DNA of 64,000 nt, from positions 372,001 to 436,000 of the forward strand of contig NZ_JAAUVI010000003.1 of assembly GCF_021352225.1 (NCBI RefSeq), written 5' to 3'. Shown here one piece after another: positions 33,504-42,352 of the stretch. The notes beneath the pieces are model-generated. The model was not told where the DNA came from. It did not search any database and saw only the letters and a list, made by a program, of their open reading frames with translations. Origin of the DNA: Methylobacterium sp. C25. GTDB taxonomy: Bacteria > Pseudomonadota > Alphaproteobacteria > Rhizobiales > Beijerinckiaceae. The position numbers and the translations under genes are program-made. Each line of letters begins with the position of its first letter. Position 1 is the first letter of the stretch.

Positions 33504-36203
33504 ATGGCTGAGGAGAGCGGAGCGGTGGGATCGACGACGACGCCAGGAGCGGCGTCGATCGATCGTTCGGAGCGACCGGGCCGCGTCGGGCTGCTTCTGA
33601 TGTTGGCAGGGTTGCTGGTCGGCGCGGCCGTTGGCCTGTCCTTCGTCGCCACCGACCAGGCGCAGCCCCTGATCCTCGGCCTGCTGGCGCTCCTCGCCAT
33701 GGCCGGCGTGTTCTTTCTTTTTGCCCTGGCGATCGGCGCCCTCCAGCTCGCAGGCCGCTCGGGCCGCGATGACGTCACCCGCGGGATCGTCGACGCCGCG
33801 CCCGAAGGCGTCGTGGTGGTCGAGGATGGCGGCCGGCTGATCTACGCCAACGAGGCCTATATGCGGCTCGCGGGCGGCGACAGCTTCACGACCTTGCGGC
33901 CCGTCGAGCGCATCTTCGTCGGCGCGCCGGAGGTGTCCGAGGCCGTTTTCCGTCTGGCCGAGGCCGGCCGCGACGACCGCGCCCATACGGAGGAGGTGCG
34001 CATGGCCCCTCCCCCGGTCGGCGCCGCCGAGCGCGATGCCGCCTGGTACCGGATTTCGGTGCGACCCGTCGCCCGCCCCGGCCGGAGCGCCGCGCTCTGG
34101 ACAGTGAGCGACATCACCCACGAGCGCGAGCGCCAGGAGAACGTCTTCCAGGAACTCCAGCACGCGATCGACTATCTCGACCATGCGCCCGCCGGCTTCC
34201 TGTCGATCGATGGCGCCGGGTCCATCGTCTACATGAACGCGACGCTCGCCTCCTGGCTCGGCTACGACCTGGCCACGGTGGGCTCCGGTGGCCTCAGGCT
34301 GCTCGAGATCGCCCCTGGCGCCGACGTCTTCACCCACGCCACCGGCCTGCCCGGCGAGGTGCGCACCGACCGCTTCGACATCGATCTACGCCGCCGCAAC
34401 GGCCATCCGCTGCCGGCCCGGCTCTATCATCGCGTCGCCTACGGACAGGACGGCAAGCCCGGCCCCTCGCGCACCTTCGTGCTCAACCGCTCGGCCGGCG
34501 CCGAGAGTGATGAGCCGCAGCGCGCGGCGGAAGTGCGGCTCGCCCGCTTCCTCAACAACAGCCCGATCGCCATCGCCACGGTCGACCGCGACGGCCGCGT
34601 GGCACGCGCCAACGCCTCGTTCATCCGGCTCTTCACCGACATGCCGCGCCAGCCCGGCGCTGGCGCGGCGGCCGACGCGCCCGAGCCGATGATGCGCGAG
34701 GCCGTGCTGGAGCGCGACCGCGGCGCCCTGGAAGCAGCCCTCGTCAAGGCCGCCAACGGCACTGGCGAGATCGAGCCGATCGAGGTGGCGTTGGCCGGTC
34801 CCGGCAACCGCTCCGCCCGCGTCTGGATGAGCCCGGCCGATGCCGAGGTGCCTCAAGCCGGCAAGGACGGTGCAGCGGCGCAGGCGGACCGCGAGCGCAT
34901 CATCCTCTACGCTCTCGAAACGACGGCACAGCGCCAGCTCGAACAGCAGGTCGCGCAGGCCCAGAAGATGGACACCGTCGGCCAGCTCGCCGGCGGCATC
35001 GCGCACGATTTCAATAACGTCCTCCAGGCGATCATCGGCTATTCGGACCTGCTTCTCGCGAGCCACAGGCCGACCGACCACGCCTTCCAGGACATCATGC
35101 AGATCAAGCAGAACGCGAACCGGGCCGCGAGCCTGGTGCGCCAGCTGCTGGCCTTCTCGCGCCGCCAGACCCTGCGGCCGGAGGTGATGAGCGTCGGCGA
35201 GGCGCTGGCCGACCTCACCCTGCTCCTGAAGCGCCTCCTCGGCGAACGCGTCGCCCTCGACCTCAAGCACGGTCGCGACGTCTGGCCGGTGAAGGCCGAC
35301 GTGAACCAGTTCGAGCAGGTCATCGTGAACCTCGCGGTCAATGCCCGCGACGCCATGCCGAGCGGCGGCAAGCTCCTGATCCGCACCGCCAACGTCGCAC
35401 AGGGCGACGAGCGCCCCACCGAGGTGCCGGCCGGCGAGCACGTCCTGATCGAGGTGCTCGATACCGGCGAGGGTATCCCGCCGGAGATCATGGAGAAGAT
35501 CTTCGAGCCGTTCTTCACAACGAAGGAGATCGGCAAGGGCACAGGCCTCGGACTCTCGACGGTGTTCGGCATCGTCAAGCAGTCGGGCGGCACCCTCGAT
35601 GTACAGTCGAAGGTCGGAGAGGGCACGGCCTTCCGGATCTACCTGCCTCGGCACATCCCGGAGGCGGAGCCCGTCGTCGAGGAGCCGGCGATCGAGGCCC
35701 CCTCGCAGCGCGCCGCAGCTGCATCCTCGGCGAAGATCGCCAAGGAGCGCCTGAGCGAGGCGCTGCAGAAGCCGACGCCCGCCACATCGTCTCCGGAAGC
35801 CGCCCCGCCGCCACCTGCCGCCGCCGACGTTGCCGGCCACGCCACGATCATGCTCGTCGAGGACGAGGATCCGGTGCGTGCCGTGAACTCGCGCGCGCTG
35901 ATGGCCCGCGGCTACACCGTGCTCGCAGCGGCCTCCGGGCCGGAGGCCCTGCGCCTCATGGAAGAGCACGAATACAAGGTCGACCTCGTCGTCTCGGACG
36001 TGGTGATGCCGGAGATGGACGGCCCGACCCTGCTGCGCGAGCTGCGCAAGACGCGGCCCGACCTCAAGGTGATCTTCGTCTCGGGCTACGCGGAAGACGT
36101 CTTCCGCAAGAACCTGCACGAGGGCGAGTCCTTCGACTATCTCGCCAAGCCGTTCAGCCTGAGGCAGCTCGTCGAAACCGTGAAGACGACACTGGCGAGC
36201 TGA
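33504..36203 (+). CDS. cckA: Hybrid sensor histidine kinase CckA
   Basis: An 899-residue inner-membrane kinase. Two membrane helices (about residues 30-80) are followed by tandem PAS-like domains (about 90-460), the dimerisation domain with the phospho-His in [22 protein letters not shown] (about residue 500), an ATPase domain with [14 protein letters not shown] and [18 protein letters not shown], and a C-terminal receiver with Asp in [12 protein letters not shown] (about residue 833). CckA passes phosphate through ChpT to CtrA and CpdR, setting cell-cycle and motility state. It lies 133 bases after flhB. An Ala/Pro linker (about 720-780) precedes the receiver. Confidence 0.94.
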   Translation: MAEESGAVGSTTTPGAASIDRSERPGRVGLLLMLAGLLVGAAVGLSFVATDQAQPLILGLLALLAMAGVFFLFALAIGALQLAGRSGRDDVTRGIVDAAPEGVVVVEDGGRLIYANEAYMRLAGGDSFTTLRPVERIFVGAPEVSEAVFRLAEAGRDDRAHTEEVRMAPPPVGAAERDAAWYRISVRPVARPGRSAALWTVSDITHERERQENVFQELQHAIDYLDHAPAGFLSIDGAGSIVYMNATLASWLGYDLATVGSGGLRLLEIAPGADVFTHATGLPGEVRTDRFDIDLRRRNGHPLPARLYHRVAYGQDGKPGPSRTFVLNRSAGAESDEPQRAAEVRLARFLNNSPIAIATVDRDGRVARANASFIRLFTDMPRQPGAGAAADAPEPMMREAVLERDRGALEAALVKAANGTGEIEPIEVALAGPGNRSARVWMSPADAEVPQAGKDGAAAQADRERIILYALETTAQRQLEQQVAQAQKMDTVGQLAGGIAHDFNNVLQAIIGYSDLLLASHRPTDHAFQDIMQIKQNANRAASLVRQLLAFSRRQTLRPEVMSVGEALADLTLLLKRLLGERVALDLKHGRDVWPVKADVNQFEQVIVNLAVNARDAMPSGGKLLIRTANVAQGDERPTEVPAGEHVLIEVLDTGEGIPPEIMEKIFEPFFTTKEIGKGTGLGLSTVFGIVKQSGGTLDVQSKVGEGTAFRIYLPRHIPEAEPVVEEPAIEAPSQRAAAASSAKIAKERLSEALQKPTPATSSPEAAPPPPAAADVAGHATIMLVEDEDPVRAVNSRALMARGYTVLAAASGPEALRLMEEHEYKVDLVVSDVVMPEMDGPTLLRELRKTRPDLKVIFVSGYAEDVFRKNLHEGESFDYLAKPFSLRQLVETVKTTLAS

Positions 36204-36217
36204 GTCTCGGCGGCCTT

Positions 36218-37840
36218 TCAGGCCGTCCCGTCGCGCAACTGCCGCCGGATGATCTTGCCGGTGGTGGTCATCGGCAGCGCATCGAGGAATTCGAGCTCAC
36301 GCGGGTATTCGTGCGCCGAGAGGTTTTTCCGCCCGAAGGCCAGGATCTCCGACGAAAGCGCCTCGGATGGCGTGAAACCTTCGCGCAAGACCACGAAGGC
36401 CTTCACGATCTCGGTGCGCAGCGGATCGGGCTTGCCCACGGCGGCGGCGAGCGCCACGGCCGGGTGGCGCAGCAGGCAATCCTCGATCTCGGTCGGGCCG
36501 ATGCGATAGGCGGCCGAGGTGATGAGATCGTCGTCGCGCCCGACGAAATGGATGTAGCCATCCGCGTCGCGGCGGCCCGTATCGCCGGTCATCCACCAGC
36601 CGTCGCGGAACTTCTTCGCGGTGGCCTCGGGCTGCCGCCAATAGCCGAGGAACATCACCGGATCGGGCGCCTTCACGGCGATCTCGCCGGTCTCGCCGAT
36701 CTCGGCATCGCTGCCGTCCGAACGTAGGATGGCGACGCGATGGCCAGGAACCGGCTTGCCGGTGGAGCCGGGTCGCGCGACGCCTGCACGGGCACAGGAG
36801 GCAAGGACGAGGTTGCACTCGGTCTGGCCGTAGGCCTCGCCGATGGTGAGCCCGAGGGCATCCCGTGCCCAGGCGAAGGTTTCCGGCCCGAGCGCCTCGC
36901 CGGCCGAGGCGATGTTGCGCAAGGTAGACAGGTCGAAACGCTCGCGGGGCTTCTCCACTCCGCGCAGCATCCGCAACGCCGTCGGGGGCAGGAAGGCGTT
37001 GGTAACCCGCAGATCCGCGATGAGCTGGAAGGCCGCCTCCGGCTCGAACCGACCGAGAGGCCGCGCCACCACGGGCATGCCACGGCGGAGCGAGGGCATC
37101 AGCACGTTGAGGAGGCCGCCGGCCCAAGCCCAGTCGGACGGCGTCCACATCAGGCCGCCGCCTTCCTCGGGGAAGTCGTGCATCATCGACCAGCCCGGCA
37201 GGTGCCCCAGCAGCACGCGGTGGCCATGCAGCGCGCCCTTGGCGAGCCCGGTCGTTCCCGAGGTGTAGATCATCAGGGCCGGATCGTCGGGTCCGGTCTC
37301 GGAGGTCACGAACTCGGCCGAGGCCCCGGCGAGAACCTGCGAGAGGCCTTCGGCCGGGCCGGAGGGGCCATCAACCGAGAGGAATACGGTGAGGTCCGGG
37401 AGCGACTCCCGGATCGGCTCCAGCTTGGCGAGGCCGGCAGCGTTGGTGACGATGGCCCGCGCACCGGAATCGGTGAGACGGTAACGCAGGGCCTCCGCAC
37501 CGAACAGCCCGGCCAGAGGCAGGGCGATGGCGCCGAGCCGATAGGCCGCGAGATGTGCCACCACAACGGCCGAGGATTGCGGCAGCAGGATTGCGACGCG
37601 GTCCCCCGGCCCGATGCCGCGCGTAACGAGCGCGTTGGCGAGACGGTTCGACTCCTCCCTGAGCCGCCCATATGTCACGGGGGCGACGGCGCCCTCCGCC
37701 GAGACCTCCAGGATCGCCGGGCGATCCGGTTCGGACAGAGCCCAGCGGTCGCAGACGTCGACCGCGATGTTGTAGCGATCGGGAATGTCCCAGGAGAACC
37801 CGGCGACGAGCGCCGCATAGTCGTTTGCGGGTTTCAGCAC
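36218..37840 (-). CDS. Acyl-CoA synthetase (AMP-binding family)
   Basis: A 540-residue adenylate-forming enzyme from a GTG start. The P-loop-like motif is IYTSGTTGLAKGALHGH; EAYGQTECN, TGDTGRRDADGYIHFVGR and the C-terminal catalytic lysine region TTTGKIIRR are all present. The DYAALVAGFSWDIPDRYNIAVDVCDRW start and TPSDWAWAGGLLNVLMPSL resemble acetyl- or medium-chain acyl-CoA synthetases. The acid substrate is not predictable. The nitroreductase gene lies 27 bases upstream on the same strand. Confidence 0.88.
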   Translation of the reverse strand: MLKPANDYAALVAGFSWDIPDRYNIAVDVCDRWALSEPDRPAILEVSAEGAVAPVTYGRLREESNRLANALVTRGIGPGDRVAILLPQSSAVVVAHLAAYRLGAIALPLAGLFGAEALRYRLTDSGARAIVTNAAGLAKLEPIRESLPDLTVFLSVDGPSGPAEGLSQVLAGASAEFVTSETGPDDPALMIYTSGTTGLAKGALHGHRVLLGHLPGWSMMHDFPEEGGGLMWTPSDWAWAGGLLNVLMPSLRRGMPVVARPLGRFEPEAAFQLIADLRVTNAFLPPTALRMLRGVEKPRERFDLSTLRNIASAGEALGPETFAWARDALGLTIGEAYGQTECNLVLASCARAGVARPGSTGKPVPGHRVAILRSDGSDAEIGETGEIAVKAPDPVMFLGYWRQPEATAKKFRDGWWMTGDTGRRDADGYIHFVGRDDDLITSAAYRIGPTEIEDCLLRHPAVALAAAVGKPDPLRTEIVKAFVVLREGFTPSEALSSEILAFGRKNLSAHEYPRELEFLDALPMTTTGKIIRRQLRDGTA

Positions 37841-37867
37841 GTGCGTCGGGCTCTTTGGGGAAGGCTC

Positions 37868-38467
37868 TCAGGCGTCTCGGGGCGGAAAGCCGCCCTTAAA
37901 GGCGAAGTCGGTGACGGGGCGCCGGGCATTCGGCGTCTCACGCCCGCGCTGCTCCTCGGCGAGGCTGTCATGCGGGGTCTTGCGGCCGATCGCGATGGCT
38001 GCCTCGATGCGGTGATCGGCCGGCAGCTTCAGCACCTCGGGCGCGCGCTGGTGGTCGAAGCCAACCATGCCGTGGGCATGCCAACCCTGCCGGATCGCCT
38101 GCAGCGCCAAGCTCTGCCAGGCCGCGCCGGCATCGAAGGAGTGGCTGTAGGACGGCTTGATCTCGTCACCGACCTTCATGTTCTTGTTGGAGGCGATGAA
38201 CAGGATCGCGCCGGTATCCTTCACCCATTTCTGGTTGCCGGGCACGAGCAGGTCGAAGAAGGTCTGCCACTCGGGCGTGTCGCGCAGCGCGTAGACGAAG
38301 CGCCAGGGCTGCGAGTTGTAGGAGGACGGCGACCAGCGCGCGGCCTCGAACATCCGCAGCAACTCGGCTTCCGGCAGCGCCTCGCCGGTGAAGGCGCGCG
38401 GCGACCAGCGGTCGACGAAGAGCGGATCGATGTCGTGGTCGGTCTGGCGCGGGTTCGGCTCTGTCAC
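37868..38467 (-). CDS. Nitroreductase family protein
   Basis: About 199 residues from a GTG start with a GAGGAGA ribosome-binding site; an upstream in-frame start at 38503 is less likely. Family blocks: WSPRAFTGEALPEAELLRMFEAARWSPSSYNSQPWRFVY (FMN-binding Arg/Ser residues), AAWQSLALQAIRQGWHAHGMVGFD and AIAIGRKTP. An NAD(P)H-dependent FMN enzyme that reduces nitro compounds or quinones. It is co-directional with the downstream acyl-CoA synthetase. Confidence 0.88.
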   Translation of the reverse strand: MTEPNPRQTDHDIDPLFVDRWSPRAFTGEALPEAELLRMFEAARWSPSSYNSQPWRFVYALRDTPEWQTFFDLLVPGNQKWVKDTGAILFIASNKNMKVGDEIKPSYSHSFDAGAAWQSLALQAIRQGWHAHGMVGFDHQRAPEVLKLPADHRIEAAIAIGRKTPHDSLAEEQRGRETPNARRPVTDFAFKGGFPPRDA

Positions 38468-38618
38468 GGGGTGCGGTCTCCTCGGCAGGGGCGGAAAGCG
38501 CACCTATGCCACGGAGAAAGCCGGCTCGACAGGGGCACTTTCGGCGGGGTTTCTTGCCCTCGGCCGCTCGCTGTCCGAGGGTCGGAGACACGAACCCGAT
38601 CGACAGGGAAGGCGCCCG

Positions 38619-39407
38619 ATGACCGATGCCCCGACAGCTCTCGTGCTCCGCTCGGATCGCGACGGGGTCGCGACCCTGGTGCTCAATCGCTCCAAAGCGC
38701 GCAACGCTCTCTCGCTCGCCATGCTGGAAGCGCTGCGAGAGGCCTTCGCGAGCCTCGCCGCGGACGACGGCATCCGCGCCGTGGTGCTCGCCGCGGAAGG
38801 TTCCGCCTTCTGCGCAGGTCACGATCTCAAGGAAATGACCGCTTTCCGCGCCGAGTCCGACCGGGGTGCCGCGCGGTTCTCGGCGCTGTTCGATCTCTGC
38901 GCCGCTGTGATGATGGCGATCCCCGCCCTGCCGCAGCCGGTGATCGCGGCGGTGGAGGGCATCGCCACGGCGGCGGGCTGCCAGCTCGTCGCTTCCTGCG
39001 ATCTCGCAGTTGCCGGTGAGGAGGCGCGCTTCGCGACGCCGGGCGTGCAGATCGGCTTGTTCTGCTCGACGCCGATGGTGGCGCTTTCGCGAAATCTCTC
39101 GCGCAAGGCCGCGATGAAGATGCTGCTGACGGCCGATCTCGCGGACGCCGCCGAGGCCAGGGCGCTCGGCCTCGTCAACGAGGTGGTGCCGGCGGGGAGC
39201 GCGTTGTCGGCCGCGCAGGATTTGGCCGCAGGGATCGCCCGGCGCAGCGCCTATACCGTCCGCGTCGGCAAGCGCGCCTTCTACGAGCAACTGGAGATGC
39301 CGCTGGCGGAGGCCTATGCCCATGCCGGCCGGGTCATGACCGAGAACATGCTCGCGCGATCGGCGGAAGAGGGCATAGACGCGTTCCTGAACAAGCGCTC
39401 GCGTTGA
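38619..39407 (+). CDS. Enoyl-CoA hydratase/isomerase family protein
   Basis: A 262-residue crotonase-fold protein. The oxyanion-hole segments are FCAGHDLKEM and EGIATAAGCQLVASCDL. The AGHDLKE block with RNLSRKAAMKMLLTADLADA resembles the ECHDC3-like group rather than classical beta-oxidation hydratases, and the usual catalytic Glu pair is not obvious. The exact reaction is therefore uncertain. It is divergent from the nitroreductase gene. Confidence 0.85.
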   Translation: MTDAPTALVLRSDRDGVATLVLNRSKARNALSLAMLEALREAFASLAADDGIRAVVLAAEGSAFCAGHDLKEMTAFRAESDRGAARFSALFDLCAAVMMAIPALPQPVIAAVEGIATAAGCQLVASCDLAVAGEEARFATPGVQIGLFCSTPMVALSRNLSRKAAMKMLLTADLADAAEARALGLVNEVVPAGSALSAAQDLAAGIARRSAYTVRVGKRAFYEQLEMPLAEAYAHAGRVMTENMLARSAEEGIDAFLNKRSR

Positions 39408-39519
39408 TCAGTGGGGTCGCCGGCCTATTCAGATCGTCTCTGTCGGCTTCGCCAAGCCGCTCTAGGTGTCTTCACAGCTCCAAGGGTCTGAGGTCGAAAC
39501 CCCGAGCCGGAGGACGTCC

Positions 39520-40002
39520 ATGATCAGATCCGCAATCGGTGCCGCCGCTTTTCTCGCAGCAGCCGTCACGGCCGCGCCCGCCTTGGAAGTGGTCAAGGCC
39601 GTCACCATCGCCGCGCCTCCGCAGAAAGTCTGGGACACGATCGGCAATTTCTGCGGGATCGGGGACTGGCATCCGGCCATCGAGCATTGCGAGGCCTCGA
39701 TGCAGGACGGCAAGTCGATCCGCACGCTGAGTCTCAAGGGCGGCGGTACGATCGTCGAGACCGAACTGTCCCGCAGCGACGAGAAAATGAGCTACAGCTA
39801 CGCGATCCTCGACGGACCGCTGCCGGTCGCCGGCTACATCTCGACGCTGGCCGTCACACCGGGAGGCGAAGGCTCGCGGGTGACCTGGTTCGGCGTGTTC
39901 GAAGCGAAGGGAGCCGACGATGCGAAGGCAACGGCCGCAATCTCGGGCATCTACGAAGCCGGGCTCGCCGCCATCTCCGAAAAGGCCAAGGCTGCGAAGT
40001 AA
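39520..40002 (+). CDS. Exported SRPBCC-fold (polyketide cyclase-like) protein
   Basis: A 160-residue protein with a signal peptide (cut after about AAPA, residue 21). The mature part fits the SRPBCC ligand-binding fold: VTIAAPPQKVWDTIGNFCGIGDWHPAIEHCE, YSYAILDGPLPVAGYISTLAVTP, and a long C-terminal helix. It probably binds a hydrophobic ligand in the periplasm; the ligand is unknown. Confidence 0.8.
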   Translation: MIRSAIGAAAFLAAAVTAAPALEVVKAVTIAAPPQKVWDTIGNFCGIGDWHPAIEHCEASMQDGKSIRTLSLKGGGTIVETELSRSDEKMSYSYAILDGPLPVAGYISTLAVTPGGEGSRVTWFGVFEAKGADDAKATAAISGIYEAGLAAISEKAKAAK

Positions 40003-40072
40003 GCGCCGACCTCGGTAACGACGCACGGTCGCGCTGCCTTTCAAATGACATTCGGGGACGAAACCTGCACGC

Positions 40073-40879
40073 ATGATTCGACGCCTCCGCCGCCGTGAGC
40101 CCGACCCCTCCCATCCGAGAGAGACGAGCCAGGCGTTTCCCCCGGGCACCCGCAAGATCGTCAGTTGGAATCTGCTGCGTCGGACCGGTGCGGCAGTCGA
40201 CTGCATCGTTGCCCTCGTCGAGCGCGAAAAGCCCGACCTCGTGCTGATGCAGGAGGCGACGGAGGGCATCGCCGCGATCACCGAGCGCCTCGGCGGCGTG
40301 TTCGCGCGTGCGCCCCTACCGGGGCGCATCCACGGCCCGGCGATCTGGAGCCGCGACCCTTGGGACACGCCGCCGGAGGTGGTCACGCTGCCCGCCGGCA
40401 TCATCGTCGACCGGGTTTGCCAGGTCCTGAAGCTCGGCGATTTTGGCGTCGCCAACGTCCACCTCTCGCACGGGCAGATGATGAACAGGCGCCAGTTGCG
40501 GCGGATCGAGCTGCACCTGCCGGAGCGCGCGGCGGTGCTCGGCGACTACAACATCGTCGGTCCGGCCCTGCTTCCCGGCTTCCACGACGTCGGCCCGCGT
40601 CGGCCGACCCATGCCATGGCCGGGGTCGCGCCCTTGCGCCTCGACCGCTGCCTGGTGCGCGGCCTCGCCTGCCACGGCCACGCGGTCCTGCCGCGCGGGC
40701 TGTCGGACCATCGTCCGATCGTCGTGCACCTCGCCCCGGCTACCGAGGATGCCCCGCAGCGCCGGCGGATCAGAGATATGGCAGCAGCAGTCGCACGGCT
40801 GCGTCGCGAAGGCGGACGGGCAATGCGCGGGCGTCGAGGTCGGCAAGAGTTAGCTGAGTCGCCTGCTTCGACTGGATGA
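40073..40879 (+). CDS. Endonuclease/exonuclease/phosphatase family protein
   Basis: A 268-residue protein with the metal-dependent EEP motifs: KIVSWNLLRR (Asn), LVLMQEAT (Glu), VANVHLSHGQ (His), VLGDYNIVGP (Asp and Asn) and LSDHRPIVVHL (Asp-His). There is no signal peptide, so it is cytoplasmic. It lies next to, and converges with, a cardiolipin synthase; EEP proteins can act on DNA or phospholipid headgroups, so a lipid role is possible but unproven. Its last 110 bases overlap the 3' end of the opposite cardiolipin synthase gene. Confidence 0.8.
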   Translation: MIRRLRRREPDPSHPRETSQAFPPGTRKIVSWNLLRRTGAAVDCIVALVEREKPDLVLMQEATEGIAAITERLGGVFARAPLPGRIHGPAIWSRDPWDTPPEVVTLPAGIIVDRVCQVLKLGDFGVANVHLSHGQMMNRRQLRRIELHLPERAAVLGDYNIVGPALLPGFHDVGPRRPTHAMAGVAPLRLDRCLVRGLACHGHAVLPRGLSDHRPIVVHLAPATEDAPQRRRIRDMAAAVARLRREGGRAMRGRRGRQELAESPASTG

Positions 40880-42290
40880 AATCGTCGAGGCGCCCCGCAA
40901 GCTCCTCGTCATAGACCTCGACGTTCAGCTCGAAATTGAGCCGGAAGCTGCGCGAATCCCAGTTCGCGCTACCGATGAAGCTCCAGCACCGGTCGATCAC
41001 CAGCGCCTTGGAATGGTCGAAGGGTGGATCGTCGAGCCAGATCCTGACGCCAGACGCGAGCAGGGGCGCCACATGCGCCCGCATGGCATAGTCGACGAAG
41101 TGGTGATCGCTGCGGCGGGGGACCACGATGTCCACCGAGATGCCTCGGGCTGCGGCAAGGCCGAGCGCATTCGTGATCAGCTCGTTCGGCAGGAAATAGG
41201 GCGTCGCCAGCCGGATCGAAGATCGCGCACAGGAGATTGCCTGCAGGATTACGGTGGCGATTTTCTCGATGTCTGCGTCCGGACCCGAGGTCACGACCCG
41301 CGCCGTCAGGTTACCGACCGGCTCCAGGGTCGGCAGCCAGCACTCGCCCTCGAGTTCCTCGTCCGCCACGAAGGCCCAGTCGGCTGCGAAGGCCTGGGCG
41401 AACTGCTCGACCACCGGCCCCTCGACCCGGAAATGCGTGTCGCGGATCGGCCAGACCGGCTTCGAGGCGAGCCGGTTGCCGTCGGAGATGTTGACGCCTC
41501 CGGTGAAAGCGACGCGGCCGTCGACGATCAGCAGCTTCTTGTGCGAGCGCAGATTGAGGAACGGCATCCGCCAGGGCAGCGCCGAGTGCATGAACAACCC
41601 GGCCGGAACGCCGGCACGGGTCAGGTGCCGCCAGGCCGCGGGACGGAAGTAGCCGCTGCCGATGCCGTCGATGATGACGCGGACCTCGGCCCCACGCGCC
41701 TTGGCGGCCACCAAAGCCGCGATGAAGGCGTTGCCGATCTCGTCGTCGCGAAAGATGTAGCTCGACAGCGCGACACTGGTGCATGCGCTCTCGATCGCCG
41801 CCAGCATCGCGGGATAGGCCTCGTCGCCGTTGCGATAGACGGCGATGGTCGTGCCGGCGACGGTAGGCAGGCCGGTGACCGCGCGCACCGCCCGGTCGAG
41901 TGCCTCGTAGGCCTCCGGCACGACAGCGGTGGGTTGCGGCGTCTCGTCGATCTGTTGCGAAGGCTTGCGCTTGAGCTTGCGCGCCCGCCGCTCGACCCGG
42001 TTGATGCCGAGGATCAGGTAGAATGCACTGCCGAAGACCGGAGCCAGCCAGGCGAGGCCAATCCAGCCGATCGCCGCACCGACGACGCGCTTCCTGAGCA
42101 GCACGTGCATGGTGACGGCGAGTGAAAGCACGAGCCCGATGAGCGCGAGCACGTCCGAACGCACGGACGCTGTCGCCGCGAGCCATCGATAAAGAACCTC
42201 TTCCAACGGGCGTACACTCGAGACTGCCGGAGTCTCGACGCATAGGGCAGGCGCACGCGGCGGGAAATAGATGGTCCGCTGAGCGATCAA
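40770..42290 (-). CDS. cls: Cardiolipin synthase (phospholipase D family)
   Basis: Up to 506 residues. Two N-terminal membrane helices (VLALIGLVLSLAVTMHVLL and GAAIGWIGLAWLAPVFGSAFYLILG) precede two HKD motifs: HKKLLIVDGRVAFTGGVNI and HSKALVIDRCWSFIGSANWD. It joins two phosphatidylglycerols, or PG and PE, into cardiolipin at the inner membrane. The longest frame starts with TTG at 42290 and no better ATG exists ahead of the first helix, so the start is uncertain. Confidence 0.92.
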   Translation of the reverse strand: MIAQRTIYFPPRAPALCVETPAVSSVRPLEEVLYRWLAATASVRSDVLALIGLVLSLAVTMHVLLRKRVVGAAIGWIGLAWLAPVFGSAFYLILGINRVERRARKLKRKPSQQIDETPQPTAVVPEAYEALDRAVRAVTGLPTVAGTTIAVYRNGDEAYPAMLAAIESACTSVALSSYIFRDDEIGNAFIAALVAAKARGAEVRVIIDGIGSGYFRPAAWRHLTRAGVPAGLFMHSALPWRMPFLNLRSHKKLLIVDGRVAFTGGVNISDGNRLASKPVWPIRDTHFRVEGPVVEQFAQAFAADWAFVADEELEGECWLPTLEPVGNLTARVVTSGPDADIEKIATVILQAISCARSSIRLATPYFLPNELITNALGLAAARGISVDIVVPRRSDHHFVDYAMRAHVAPLLASGVRIWLDDPPFDHSKALVIDRCWSFIGSANWDSRSFRLNFELNVEVYDEELAGRLDDFIQSKQATQLTLADLDARALPVRLRDAAVRLLLPYL

Positions 42291-42296
42291 CCGGAA

Positions 42297-42328
42297 AACA
42301 AAGAAGCCCCGCCGCGAGGCGAGGCTTC
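42297..42328 (-). terminator. Terminator of the TonB-dependent receptor gene
   Basis: Eleven-base arms, 42303-42313 and 42318-42328, with a GCGA loop and one C/A mismatch. In the minus direction the stem is followed by TTTG and TTTT (complement of 42302-42295). It lies 25 bases beyond the receptor stop. Confidence 0.8.
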
Positions 42329-42352
42329 CTTGGTCGATCGGGACGAGTCTGC

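Noticed and set aside
32018..33778. 586-residue open frame antisense to flhB
   Set aside because: It lies opposite the intact flhB, fliR end and cckA start; its composition is Arg/His/Asp-rich without domain features.
34386..36119. 577-residue open frame antisense to cckA
   Set aside because: Long antisense frames arise easily in GC-rich coding DNA. The plus-strand product has complete kinase motifs, while the antisense product has none.
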